From the NCBI GenBank assembly GCA_021324155.1, contig JAJPJQ010000010.1, positions 1-64,000 on the forward strand: a stretch of DNA of 64,000 bases, written 5' to 3'. Under the pieces are notes generated by a model. It saw nothing but the letters and a program-made list of their open reading frames with translations, was not told the DNA's origin and did no database searches. This document shows, one piece after another, positions 8,640 through 16,344 of the stretch. A program made the position numbers and the translations under genes. Source of the stretch: Pseudomonadota bacterium. Its GTDB lineage: Bacteria > Desulfobacterota > Binatia > UBA9968. Every line of letters begins with the position of its first letter. The stretch's first letter is position 1.

Positions 8640-9011
8640 CTATCGGCCGCTTCTCAGCGGCATTACCCGCCAGCGACCATAAGCTACAAAGGCAGCGAGG
8701 ACTCCCGTGACGAGCGGGATCAAAACTAGCGCGCCGCCGCCTATCATGAGTGTGATGACGCAGGCGCCGATCATGATGACGACTAAGCCGACGGCGGAGA
8801 GCGGCGTGAGATCAGTTTTCTTGCTGAAGAGGCCCGGCAGGATCAGACCCAAACCCCCGAGCACCTCCGCGGCGCCGATGAAGTGCAAAAACCATCCCGG
8901 CAGCGACATCTGTTTCGTCATCTCCTCGACCGGGGTAACGAATTTCATTACGCCGGAGAATAAAAATTCCACCGCCAGAAGAACCTGTACGATCCACAGA
9001 ACGATATTCAT
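8640..9011 (-). CDS. DoxX-family membrane protein
   Basis: 123 residues from ATG 9011, preceded by GGAGGG at about seven bases; a GTG five codons earlier is less likely. Four hydrophobic segments: about 4-24, 42-60, 72-92 and 95-112. Motifs are those of the DoxX/DoxD-like group (LLAVEFLFSGVMKF near the N-terminus, IGAAEVLGGLGLI in helix 2). DoxX proteins are small inner-membrane proteins linked to redox stress or thiol metabolism; precise function unknown. Last gene of the long DGPF operon, 30 bases after the SRPBCC gene. Confidence 0.85.
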   Translation of the reverse strand: MNIVLWIVQVLLAVEFLFSGVMKFVTPVEEMTKQMSLPGWFLHFIGAAEVLGGLGLILPGLFSKKTDLTPLSAVGLVVIMIGACVITLMIGGGALVLIPLVTGVLAAFVAYGRWRVMPLRSGR

Positions 9012-9041
9012 ACTTCTTCCCTCCACCTTCGCCTCCTCGAC

Positions 9042-9578
9042 TTATTTGCCGGGCGCTTCGGCGATCTGCTTCATTTGTGCCAGACCGCGCTCAAAATCGT
9101 CGCCGATGATCTTATCCATGTTGAGGAAAAGATGCACGGCTTTCGCCATGAAATTATTGCGGCCGGTCATGCTCCATGTGACGGCCGTGCGATTTCCATC
9201 TGGCTTGAACGCGAACTCCGCCATGCTTGTAGCGCGAAACGGCTTGAGAAATTCCAGCCGTATCGTTACGAGCTCGTTCGGGCGGCTCTCGGCTATTGTC
9301 ATGCTTCCGGAGCCGACCTCCTTGTTGCCCTCCCAGCGATAAACCGCGCCGGCTCCCGCCGGCGCACCGTCAAAGATCCGCTTCATCGCCGGGTCGCGTC
9401 CTTCCCACGGCGACCAATTCTGCCAGTTGTGAAAATCGTTTACCTGCTGGAAGACTACCGGCGCCGGAGCCGCAATGGTCGCGCTTCGCGCGATGCGGAA
9501 TTCCGCTGGCTGCAGCGCCACGATAACGGCGATGACGGCGACGAGGACAAAGAGAGCGATGACGATTTTTTTCAGCAC
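9042..9578 (-). CDS. Membrane-anchored SRPBCC-family protein
   Basis: 178 residues from a GTG at 9578 preceded by GGAGG at four bases. One N-terminal membrane helix (about 5-22) followed by a START/SRPBCC ligand-binding fold (FRIARSATIAAPAPVVFQQV, then HNWQNWSPWEGRDPAMKR, VTWSMTGRNN). The NWSPWEGRDPAMKR-type stretch is typical of the polyketide-cyclase-like SRPBCC proteins widespread in bacteria. SRPBCC and AHSA1-type proteins are frequent cargo of ECF42/DGPF loci. Ligand unknown. Cotranscribed with MoaD-like gene upstream and DoxX downstream. Confidence 0.85.
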   Translation of the reverse strand: MLKKIVIALFVLVAVIAVIVALQPAEFRIARSATIAAPAPVVFQQVNDFHNWQNWSPWEGRDPAMKRIFDGAPAGAGAVYRWEGNKEVGSGSMTIAESRPNELVTIRLEFLKPFRATSMAEFAFKPDGNRTAVTWSMTGRNNFMAKAVHLFLNMDKIIGDDFERGLAQMKQIAEAPGK

Positions 9579-9614
9579 GGTTCCTCCGAAGTTTATAAAC
9601 GGCGGAGAATCGCC

Positions 9615-9911
9615 TTAGCCGCCCGCGATCGCACCGATGACAAGGAAGGGCTCGGCGCCGCTCGCGATCGCCTCGGGCAGAGGCGCGTCGGGCGATTCGT
9701 GCGAGAGGTCCTGCTGACAGGCGAAGAAGCGTACGAACGCGCGGCGCTTGTGCGTCGTATGGTCGCGGATCGTGCCGCGAAGCATCGGATAGCGCGCCTC
9801 GAGGGCGTCGAGCACCGAGCGCTGCGTTACCGGTCCCTCGACATCCACCTGAACCTCGCCGTCGACGTGCGCGAGCTTGCGGAGATGCGCGGGCAGAACC
9901 ACGCGGATCAT
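9615..9911 (-). CDS. MoaD/ThiS-like ubiquitin-fold protein
   Basis: 98 residues, beta-grasp type. It begins [16 protein letters not shown] and ends in Gly-Gly (VIGAIAGG), the residue pair adenylated and thiocarboxylated in MoaD, ThiS and related sulfur carriers. Its start overlaps the stop of the BNR-propeller gene by ATGA, so the two are translationally coupled. MoaD-like proteins next to such propellers occur in other bacteria, but no role is established. No MoaE or E1-like activating enzyme is adjacent; MoaA is at 45844-46854, far away. A structural role instead of sulfur transfer cannot be excluded. Confidence 0.75.
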   Translation of the reverse strand: MIRVVLPAHLRKLAHVDGEVQVDVEGPVTQRSVLDALEARYPMLRGTIRDHTTHKRRAFVRFFACQQDLSHESPDAPLPEAIASGAEPFLVIGAIAGG

Positions 9912-11095
9912 GGGATGGCCTGTGCCTCAACAGACACGACCGCCGGCAGATCGCGCATGATCGCCGTCCAGCTCGTGCCGCCATCGGCGGAGCCGTAGAC
10001 CTGTCCGCCGCTCGTGCCGAAATAGACACCGCACGGGTCGAGCGTGTCGACCGACATCGCGTCGCGCAGCACGTTGACATAGCAGTCGCGCTGCGGCAAC
10101 CCCTTGGTCATCGGCTCCCACTCGTTGCCGCCGCTCTTGCTGCGGAAAACGCGGAGCTTCCCGTCGAGCGGAAAATGCTCCGAATCGCTCTTAATCGGAA
10201 CAACGAAAATCGTGTCCGGCTCGTGCGCGTGCACGTCGATGACGAAGCCGAAATCCGTCGGCAGATCGCCGCTCACCTCGCGCCAATTCTCGCCGCCGTC
10301 GTCGCTGCGCATGACATCCCAGTGCTTCTGCATGAAGAGCACATTCGGCCGCGCGGGATTCATCGCGACGTGGTGGACGCAGTGGCCAACCTCGGCCGTG
10401 GGATTGGGAATATATAGGGAATGGAGGCCGCGGTTGATCGGCTTCCACGTCTTGCCGGCGTCGTCGGTGCGAAATGCGCCGGCCGCGGAGATCGCGATGT
10501 AAATTTTCTTCGGGTTCGACGGATCGATGATGATCGTGTGCAGGCACATGCCGCCGGCGCCGGGCTGCCAGGCCGGCCCGGTGCCATGGCCGCGCAGGCC
10601 GGAAAGCTCGTGCCAATTCTTGCCGCCGTCCGTAGAGTGAAACAGCGCGGCGTCCTCGACACCGGCATAGACGTTATCGGGATCGTCGAGCGACGGCTCG
10701 AGATGCCACACGCGCTTGAACTCCCACGGATGCGGCGTGCCGTCGTACCACTGATGCGTCGTGAGCGGCTTGCCGGTCTCGGGCGAGGTATCGTAGACGA
10801 ACTTGTTGCTCTCGCCCTTCGGGAAGCCTTCGGCGGTCTTATTCGACTCACCCGCCGGCGTGCCCGGCTGAAACCAGGTCTTCCCGGCGTCGTCCGAGCG
10901 CTGGAGAATCTGCCCGAACCAGCCGCTCGACTGCGAGGCGTAGATGCGGTTGGGATCGGCCGGCGACCCCTTCATATGATAGATCTCCCAACCCGCAAAA
11001 TGCGGCCCGCTGACTTCCCAGTTTTGGCGCTTGCCGTCCGACGTTAGAATGAACGCGCCCTTGCGCGTGCCGACCAGTACTCGCACTCTGCTCAT
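9908..11095 (-). CDS. BNR/Asp-box beta-propeller protein (sialidase-like fold)
   Basis: 395 residues from ATG 11095, which has AAAGGAG six bases upstream and overlaps the stop of the GFA gene (ATGA). At least six Asp-box motifs of the S-x-D-x-G-x-x-W type are visible ([69 protein letters not shown]), so a six-bladed propeller is likely. No signal peptide: the protein starts [13 protein letters not shown] and should be cytoplasmic. Catalytic residues of true sialidases are not evident. Coupled to the MoaD-like gene. Function unknown. Confidence 0.8.
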   Translation of the reverse strand: MSRVRVLVGTRKGAFILTSDGKRQNWEVSGPHFAGWEIYHMKGSPADPNRIYASQSSGWFGQILQRSDDAGKTWFQPGTPAGESNKTAEGFPKGESNKFVYDTSPETGKPLTTHQWYDGTPHPWEFKRVWHLEPSLDDPDNVYAGVEDAALFHSTDGGKNWHELSGLRGHGTGPAWQPGAGGMCLHTIIIDPSNPKKIYIAISAAGAFRTDDAGKTWKPINRGLHSLYIPNPTAEVGHCVHHVAMNPARPNVLFMQKHWDVMRSDDGGENWREVSGDLPTDFGFVIDVHAHEPDTIFVVPIKSDSEHFPLDGKLRVFRSKSGGNEWEPMTKGLPQRDCYVNVLRDAMSVDTLDPCGVYFGTSGGQVYGSADGGTSWTAIMRDLPAVVSVEAQAIP

Positions 11096-11538
11096 TTTTG
11101 GCTCCTTTCGATATTCACGTTTGCCGATTCGGGTCCGTGCAGGAATTTGGGCAGATTCGGATTCATATAGTCCCACGGCTGAGCGCTCGCGGTAAACACA
11201 TCGACGGCGGGCTTGTGCCACGACGGATCCTCGAGGCTCGCGGCGGGGATGGCAATCATATCGGGCATGCGCGTCGGACGGGCGACGACCGGCGAGCCGC
11301 AGTTCGCACAAAAACCGCGGCCGATCTCGCCGCCGCTGTCGCCCCGGGTCGTATAGTATTTGGGTTCACCCGGCATCAGTTTGAATGCGGTGGCGGGCAC
11401 CGCGATGCCGGAGATGAACGCCGACCCGGTAAATCTCTGACACGCCCGGCAATGACAGTTAAAAGAAAAAACCGGCTCGGTCGTGCACTCATATTGAATG
11501 GCGCCGCAAGCGCAGCCGCCGCGAAATGTATCCGTCAT
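11092..11538 (-). CDS. GFA-family (CENP-V/GFA) zinc-binding protein
   Basis: 148 residues. Zinc-ligand pattern of the glutathione-dependent formaldehyde-activating (GFA) fold: C9-x-C11, then C28-H-C30-x-x-C33 and FCANCGSPV near 77-81. Most GFA proteins are not formaldehyde-activating enzymes and bind zinc and small thiol adducts; substrate unknown. One base separates it from the VOC gene before it. A second intact family member is at 18785-19132 and a remnant is at 15995-16121. Confidence 0.88.
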   Translation of the reverse strand: MTDTFRGGCACGAIQYECTTEPVFSFNCHCRACQRFTGSAFISGIAVPATAFKLMPGEPKYYTTRGDSGGEIGRGFCANCGSPVVARPTRMPDMIAIPAASLEDPSWHKPAVDVFTASAQPWDYMNPNLPKFLHGPESANVNIERSQK

Positions 11539-11539
11539 C

Positions 11540-12022
11540 TTAACCCTCCTTCTCTGCCGACGCCGCCAGTTCGGCGGCGCGCTTCTTCAGCTCGCGCGGC
11601 GGAATGTCCCGCACGTGCGTTGCCACGTGCCACACGTGTCCGAACGGATCCTCGAGCGAGCCGCTCCGGTCGCCGTAAAACTGATCCGCGACCGGCCGCA
11701 GCAGTTTTGCGCCCGCGGCAGTCGCCTTCTTAGCGACCGCGTCGGCGTTCTTCACATATAAATGGAGATGGACCGACGTGCCGCCGAACGCCCGCGGGCT
11801 CAAAAAGTTCATCTCGGGATACTCGTCGGCGAGCATGATCCGGTAGCCGCCGATCTCGATCTCGGCGTGGCCGATCGCGCCGCGCGGTCCGGGCATGCGC
11901 ATGATTTCTTTGGCGCCGAACGCTTTTTTATAAAAAGCGATGGCGTCCGCCGCGCCCTTGATGCTCAGATAGGGCGTCAGCGCATGATAACCTTTCGGAA
12001 CCGGGCTCGTTTTCTTCATCAT
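11540..12022 (-). CDS. VOC-superfamily (glyoxalase/PhnB-like) protein
   Basis: 160 residues; start at ATG 12022 or the next codon (MMKK). One VOC domain of the PhnB-like kind: TPYLSIKGAADAIAFYKKAF at the N-terminus, GHAEIEIGGYRIMLADE, SVHLHLYVKNAD and GSLEDPFGHVWHVATH. The possible metal ligands (His in GHAEIE, His in HLHL, Glu in LEDPFG) are present. VOC proteins of this class are regular companions of DGPF proteins in ECF42 operons; reaction unknown. Confidence 0.85.
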   Translation of the reverse strand: MMKKTSPVPKGYHALTPYLSIKGAADAIAFYKKAFGAKEIMRMPGPRGAIGHAEIEIGGYRIMLADEYPEMNFLSPRAFGGTSVHLHLYVKNADAVAKKATAAGAKLLRPVADQFYGDRSGSLEDPFGHVWHVATHVRDIPPRELKKRAAELAASAEKEG

Positions 12023-12037
12023 GGCATTCCCTCGATG

Positions 12038-12394
12038 TCATTCCGGCAGACCGGGCAGTTCGATCACGGGCCGAACCTCGACGGTGCCCTTCCGCGCCAT
12101 CGGAATACGCCCGGCTATGTCAAGCGCTTCGTCAAGATTTTTCGCATCGATCAGAAAATAACCGCCGAGCTGCTCGCGCGTCTCGGCGAACGGACCGTCG
12201 GTGACCATGCGCTTGCCCTCACGCACGCGGACACTCGTCGCCGTCTCGGTCGGATGGAGCGGATTTGCGGAAATGTATTGTCCCTTCGCTTGCAGCCGGT
12301 GCGCCAGCTCGGTCGATTCCGCGTAGCAGGCCTGCCGCTCGGCCTCGCTCAGCGGATTTTTCTCGTCGAGATAGATCAGTAGCATGTACTTCAT
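12038..12394 (-). CDS. DGPF-type YciI-family protein 1
   Basis: 118 residues, ferredoxin-like alpha+beta fold. Starts MKYMLLIYLDE and carries the diagnostic DGPF motif in VTDGPFAETREQLGGYFLI. DGPF proteins are the characteristic partners of ECF42 sigma factors; they resemble YciI hydrolases, but their own chemistry is not known. It lies 8 bases after a VOC gene and 15 bases before the next VOC gene, so YciI and VOC genes alternate. Confidence 0.88.
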   Translation of the reverse strand: MKYMLLIYLDEKNPLSEAERQACYAESTELAHRLQAKGQYISANPLHPTETATSVRVREGKRMVTDGPFAETREQLGGYFLIDAKNLDEALDIAGRIPMARKGTVEVRPVIELPGLPE

Positions 12395-12402
12395 CTTCGC
12401 TC

Positions 12403-12885
12403 CTATCGCGCGTAGGCTTCCTGCAAGCGCTTTATATCCAGCTTCTTCATCTCAAGCAGCGCCTGCATCACCTTGTCGGCTTTCTTCCCGTCCTTGAGCA
12501 GCTCACCGAGAATTTTGGGGACGACCTGCCACGAGACGCCGAACTTATCTTTCAGCCAGCCGCACTGCTGTGCGTTTTTGTCGCCGCCCGCGGAGAGTTT
12601 TTCCCAATAATAGTCCAGTTCTTCCTGGGATTCACAGATCACCTGGAACGAGATCGCCTCGTTAAACTTGAAGACCGGGCCGCCGTTGAGCGCCGTAAAG
12701 GTCTGTCCATTCAACTCGAATTCGACCGTCAGAACCGTACCGGCAGCCATATGATGAACGTCGTATCCCGCTTCGGTATAGCGCGATACGCTGAAAATTT
12801 TTGAATTTTTGAAAATCGACGTGTAAAACTTCACCGCCTCTTCGGCGTTTTTATCTAACCATAAACACGGCGTGATTTTTTGCAT
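12403..12885 (-). CDS. VOC-superfamily PhnB-like protein
   Basis: 160 residues. Typical PhnB-like start (MQKITPCLWLDKNAEEAVKF), FELNGQTFTALNGGP and the closing WLKDKFGVSWQVVP. Often annotated as 3-demethylubiquinone-9 3-methyltransferase, a historical misnomer; it has no methyltransferase fold. Together with the neighbouring DGPF genes it forms part of the ECF42 operon. Substrate unknown. Ribosome site is weak (AAGGGAAAG about three bases before ATG). Confidence 0.87.
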   Translation of the reverse strand: MQKITPCLWLDKNAEEAVKFYTSIFKNSKIFSVSRYTEAGYDVHHMAAGTVLTVEFELNGQTFTALNGGPVFKFNEAISFQVICESQEELDYYWEKLSAGGDKNAQQCGWLKDKFGVSWQVVPKILGELLKDGKKADKVMQALLEMKKLDIKRLQEAYAR

Positions 12886-12900
12886 GAACTTTCCCTTGTT

Positions 12901-13293
12901 TTATTTTTTTTGAGCTCGCCGCCGTTCGCTAGCGCGGATCATCTCGGTCATATCGGCGGCCGGGCGGATTTCCCACGGGCCGCAGTTGAGGCCTGGGTGC
13001 TTCGAAATCAACTCTATGGCATGCTTTAAGTCGTTCGCTTCGAGCACGAGGATGCCGCCGATTTGTTCCTTGGTCTCAGCATAGGGACCGTCGGTGACGA
13101 CCACCTTGCCGTCCTTGAGTCTCAGCGTCGCAGCATTGCCAGCCGTCTGCAGCGCCTCGCCGCCGAGAAAGTGGCCGTTTTTGCGCAGCACATCGTCATA
13201 GGCAAAACATGCGTCGGCCAGAGCGTTGAACTCCTGCTCAGATTTTTTCTCCCAAAACTTCTCGTCGACACATCCCAGGCAGATGAATTTCAT
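12901..13293 (-). CDS. DGPF-type YciI-family protein 2
   Basis: 130 residues from ATG 13293, chosen because GGAGG lies five bases upstream and the protein then starts [14 protein letters not shown] like family members; an in-frame upstream start at 13338 would overlap the preceding VOC gene by 25 bases. The motif is [16 protein letters not shown] (Tyr in place of Phe in DGPF). Lys-rich C-terminus. Role as for the other DGPF proteins of this operon. Confidence 0.86.
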   Translation of the reverse strand: MKFICLGCVDEKFWEKKSEQEFNALADACFAYDDVLRKNGHFLGGEALQTAGNAATLRLKDGKVVVTDGPYAETKEQIGGILVLEANDLKHAIELISKHPGLNCGPWEIRPAADMTEMIRASERRRAQKK

Positions 13294-13313
13294 AAGGCCT
13301 CCGAAGAGCGCGG

Positions 13314-13727
13314 TCACTGCTCGACGACGATCATCCACAAGACGCCGAAGCGATCCGCCACCATGCCGAAGAGCGCCGCCCAGAAGGTCTTCGCGAGCGG
13401 CATGTGGACCTGCCCGCCGTCGGCGAGCACCTTGAATTTCTTCTCGGCGTCGGCCGCGCCGGCGGCGTGGACGGCAAGTCCGAACCCCTGGAAGTCTGTC
13501 TTGCCGGTGCAGCGGCCGTCGGAAGCCATCACCGCGGCGCCGCCGATGCTGAGCTTCGCATGCATGATTTTGTTCTCCGAGCCCGCCGGCAGCATGCCGG
13601 GCGGGGGCGGCTCCGGGCTGTCTTTGAAGCGCATCATCATCGAGACTTCCGCGCCGAGCGCCTTTTTGTAGAAATCGATCGCCTCTTCGCAGCGTCCATT
13701 GAAAAAGAGATAAGGCTCTACGTTCAT
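13314..13727 (-). CDS. VOC-superfamily PhnB-like protein
   Basis: 137 residues. N-terminus [20 protein letters not shown] is the usual start of PhnB-like VOC proteins; [17 protein letters not shown] and [14 protein letters not shown] complete the fold. Third VOC copy of the ECF42 operon, between two DGPF genes. Start ATG 13727 has AAGGAGACGAAC upstream. Confidence 0.87.
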   Translation of the reverse strand: MNVEPYLFFNGRCEEAIDFYKKALGAEVSMMMRFKDSPEPPPPGMLPAGSENKIMHAKLSIGGAAVMASDGRCTGKTDFQGFGLAVHAAGAADAEKKFKVLADGGQVHMPLAKTFWAALFGMVADRFGVLWMIVVEQ

Positions 13728-13756
13728 GTTCGTCTCCTTACTTCGTTTTTTGTCGA

Positions 13757-14197
13757 TTAGCGTTTTGTGGTTTTTCCCCGTTCTTTCAATCCGCCGAGCA
13801 ACCGCTCCTCCTGCTCACGCAGCTCCGGCGTCATCTCTGACCCGAAATCCTCGAGCTCAAAGAGCTGACGAATCTCGATCTCGCCACCTTCGTTGTGCGG
13901 GTTGGGGCAGCGCTTGACCCACTCGATCGCCTCTTCCTTCGACTTCACCTGCCAAATCCAGAAGCCGGCGACCAGCTCCTTGGTCTCCGCGAACGGCCCG
14001 TCGATGACGGTCCGTTTGTTGCCGGAAAACCTTACCCGCGCGCCTTTCGAGCTCGGCTGCAGCCCTTCGCCGGCGAGCAGCACGCCGGCCTTCGCTAATT
14101 CTTCATTGAATTTGCCCATTTCGGTGAGAAGCTGCCTGCTTGGCATCACGCCCGCTTCGGAATCCTTACTGGCTTTCACTATGACCATGAATCGCAT
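13757..14197 (-). CDS. DGPF-type YciI-family protein 3
   Basis: 146 residues, the longest DGPF protein here because of a C-terminal basic tail (LREQEERLLGGLKERGKTTK). Starts MRFMVIVKASKDSEAG; motif VIDGPFAETKELVAG, with a GFWIWQV strand rather than GG-Y-L. This is the subgroup often found singly next to ECF42 genes. Preceded by CGGAGG. Chemistry unknown. Confidence 0.87.
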   Translation of the reverse strand: MRFMVIVKASKDSEAGVMPSRQLLTEMGKFNEELAKAGVLLAGEGLQPSSKGARVRFSGNKRTVIDGPFAETKELVAGFWIWQVKSKEEAIEWVKRCPNPHNEGGEIEIRQLFELEDFGSEMTPELREQEERLLGGLKERGKTTKR

Positions 14198-14271
14198 CTT
14201 TCGCCTCCGTGAGCTTTTCTTCTATTCAGTAATCGTCGGGGCTGCGCCCAATCCCAAGGCAGAAAACACAC

Positions 14272-14625
14272 TTATACCTGCATCTGCCAGATCGGGCGGA
14301 CCTCGACGCTGCCGAAGCGCGCAGAGGGACAACCCGCGGCGGTCTGGATCGCCTCGTTTAGGTCTCTGGCCTCGATGAGGTAATACCCGCCCAGCTGCTC
14401 TTTTGTTTCAGCGTACGGGCCGTCCGTCGCGACGATGTTTCCGTCGCGGACCCTTACCGTCGCCGCCGTCCGGGTGGGCTGCAGGCGATTGAGCCCCACC
14501 AGACGCCCTGATTTTTTTAAATTCGCCGAAAAATCGGCATATTCGGCGTACAGTCTGTCGAGCTCGGCCTTGGGCCGCTCCGCAGCCGCCGCCTCGTCTT
14601 GATAGATCAAGCATAAATACTGCAT
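14272..14625 (-). CDS. DGPF-type YciI-family protein 4, first gene after the ECF42 promoter
   Basis: 117 residues. MQYLCLIYQDE start and [15 protein letters not shown] motif. GAAAGGAG lies six bases before ATG 14625. It is the first gene downstream of the sigma-factor gene (81 bases after its stop) and just downstream of the candidate ECF42-type promoter at 14667-14693, so it probably heads the operon that runs to 8640. Confidence 0.88.
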   Translation of the reverse strand: MQYLCLIYQDEAAAAERPKAELDRLYAEYADFSANLKKSGRLVGLNRLQPTRTAATVRVRDGNIVATDGPYAETKEQLGGYYLIEARDLNEAIQTAAGCPSARFGSVEVRPIWQMQV

Positions 14626-14666
14626 GATGCGCTCCTTTCGATTCGATACCCGTCTTCTACTTGATT

Positions 14667-14693
14667 GTCGTTTGGCGCGACATCAGATCGACA
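14667..14693 (-). promoter_or_regulatory. Candidate ECF42-type promoter
   Basis: On the minus strand TGTCGA (14693-14688), a 17-base spacer and CGAC (14670-14667). The promoter motif reported for ECF42 sigma factors is TGTCGA at -35 and CG[AT]C at -10. It lies in the gap between the sigma gene and the first DGPF gene, about 42 bases before the ATG. Match and location are good; it is one site read by eye. Confidence 0.6.
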
Positions 14694-14705
14694 ACCGGGT
14701 TGAAT

Positions 14706-15977
14706 TTATTTTAAATCCGCCAGCCGCCGCTCGAGGAACCGGCGCTCCGGGCCCTGCTGCGCGAGCGCCAACGCCCGTTTGTAGGATGCCCGCGCTTCCG
14801 TCGTTCGCCCGAGACGCCGGCACAGGTCGGCGCGCGCCGCATGCGCCAAGTGGTAATCCGACAGGTCGCCGCCGGACATGATCGCATCGATGAGCGCAAG
14901 GCCGGCCGCGGGGCCGTCGCGCATCGCCACGGCGACCGCCCGATTGAGCTCGACGACCGGCGAGCGCTCGGCGCGTAAAAGCACATCGTAGAGCGCGACG
15001 ATCCTGGCCCAATCGGTCGCGTCCGCCGTCGGCGCGTTGGCGTGCACCGCGGCGATCGCCGCCTGAACGGTGTACGCGCCGAAACCCCGCGATGCGAGCG
15101 CGCGCTCGACGAGCGCCGAGCCTTCGGCGATCTGATCGCGATTCCACAGCGAGCGGTCTTGCTCGTCGAGCAGGATCAATTCGCCGTCCGGCGTGCTGCG
15201 CGCGGCGCGACGCGATTCATGCAGCAGCATCAACGCGAGCAAGCCGTCCGCTTCCGGCTCGGGCAGGAGCTCGATCAAAAGTCGCCCGAGCCTGATCGCT
15301 TCGCTCGAAAGATCGTGGCGCGTCACCGCCGCGCCGCTCGACGCGGAATAGCCCTCGTTGAAGACGAGATAGACCACGCGCAGCACCGCATCGAGGCGCT
15401 CGGGCAGATCGGCGCGTCCCGGAACTTCGTAGGGAATGCGCGCGCTCTTAATTTTCGCCTTGGCGCGCACGATCCGCTGCGCGAGCGTCGGCGCGGGCAG
15501 CAAAAACGCGCGCGCGATCTCTTCGGTGGTTAGTCCGCAGATTTCGCGCAGCGTGAGCGCCACCTGGGCCTCCGGCGCAAGCGCCGGGTGGCAGCAGGTG
15601 AAAATGAGCCGCAGCCGGTCGTCGCCGACGGCCTCGCCGTCGAAGGACGCCGGGTCGCCGTCGTCGGCGGCGACCCGCTCGTGCATATCGTCGGGCAGCG
15701 GCTCGACGCGCTTCTGACGCCGGAGCGCGTCCAGCGCCTTGAAACGGCCGGTCGAGACGAGCCATGCGCGCGGATTCTCCGGCACGCCGTCGCGCGGCCA
15801 CTGCTCCAGCGCCGCGCGAAACGCTTCCGCCAGCGCCTCTTCCGCGCGATCGAAATCGCCGAGCAGGCGAATCAGCGTCGCGAGCACACGGCGGGATTCG
15901 TCGCGGTAGAGGGCGTCGATCGTGTCGCGGACGTCAACATCGCCGACGGCGGTTATTTTTCCGGATAGTTTGTCCAT
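14706..15977 (-). CDS. ECF42-type RNA polymerase sigma factor with C-terminal TPR-like extension
   Basis: 423 residues from ATG 15977 (MDKLSGKITAV). Sigma region 2 at about 20-90 (ALYRDESRRVLATLIRLLGD, ALEQWPRDGVPENPRAWLVS), region 4 at about 135-180 (LREICGLTTEEIARAFLL, LAQRIVRAKAKI), then about 240 residues of alpha-helical extension containing TPR-like segments (VELNRAVAVAMRDGPAAGLALID, ALALAQQGPERRFLERRLAD). This extension and the neighbouring DGPF genes define ECF42, which lacks an anti-sigma factor and is thought to be controlled through the extension. An upstream in-frame ATG at 16052 is rejected because the intervening codons read like the tail of a dead GFA gene. Confidence 0.9.
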   Translation of the reverse strand: MDKLSGKITAVGDVDVRDTIDALYRDESRRVLATLIRLLGDFDRAEEALAEAFRAALEQWPRDGVPENPRAWLVSTGRFKALDALRRQKRVEPLPDDMHERVAADDGDPASFDGEAVGDDRLRLIFTCCHPALAPEAQVALTLREICGLTTEEIARAFLLPAPTLAQRIVRAKAKIKSARIPYEVPGRADLPERLDAVLRVVYLVFNEGYSASSGAAVTRHDLSSEAIRLGRLLIELLPEPEADGLLALMLLHESRRAARSTPDGELILLDEQDRSLWNRDQIAEGSALVERALASRGFGAYTVQAAIAAVHANAPTADATDWARIVALYDVLLRAERSPVVELNRAVAVAMRDGPAAGLALIDAIMSGGDLSDYHLAHAARADLCRRLGRTTEARASYKRALALAQQGPERRFLERRLADLK

Positions 15978-15994
15978 GGGAGCACTGCTAGAGA

Positions 15995-16121
15995 CTGCGC
16001 CGACCTTTACGATCTTGAACCACGACGGATTCGCTCCTTCGAGGCGATGCATTGATCGCGGCGGTCCCGACGCAGTTCCGCGCCTTGCCGGAGCGCGTCC
16101 GATTGATTCTCATGCGCAGAA
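15995..16121 (-). pseudogene. Remnant of a GFA-family gene (3' end)
   Basis: Read on the minus strand, this stretch encodes in one frame RLEGANPSWFKIVKVG, closely like the C-terminus of the intact GFA protein at 18785-19132 (CLEGLEPSSLKIVKVDG), and the DNA is visibly alignable over about 70 bases (GCGATCAAyGC, CCTCGAAGGA, CCGTCGT, AAGATCGT, AAGGT shared). Further upstream TTCTGCGCATGA and CGGACGCGCTCCGG recall the FCxxCG and FGRAP parts of the family but with stops and frame changes. I read it as a decayed paralogue left beside the ECF42 gene. Confidence 0.6.
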
Positions 16122-16286
16122 GATCGCGGCTTGGTTCAATTTGTTCGGAATGAGCGCAATTATTACGAGCCTTCATAGATTCTTCTTTAAACGATTCTAT
16201 TTTCACCTCCTCTTCCTCTACATTCCTGTTTGCGCCTTATTTAGACCGTACGAAAAAAATTTATATCAACGCGCGATGATTTTTTA

Positions 16287-16314
16287 TTGACAGTTTATAT
16301 AACCTGATTATAAT
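16287..16314 (+). promoter_or_regulatory. Strong sigma-70 promoter of the S74 protein gene
   Basis: Consensus TTGACA (16287-16292), 16-base spacer, consensus TATAAT (16309-16314), 30 bases before the start codon at 16345. The surrounding 100 bases are AT-rich. Both hexamers are perfect, which suggests strong constitutive transcription. Confidence 0.8.
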
Positions 16315-16344
16315 GTCCGATTTTAATCAAGCTAGGAGGTGCTT

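Noticed and set aside
15978-16052. N-terminal extension of the ECF42 sigma factor from ATG 16052
   Set aside because: The extension reads like a GFA C-terminus and is not sigma-like; start placed at 15977.
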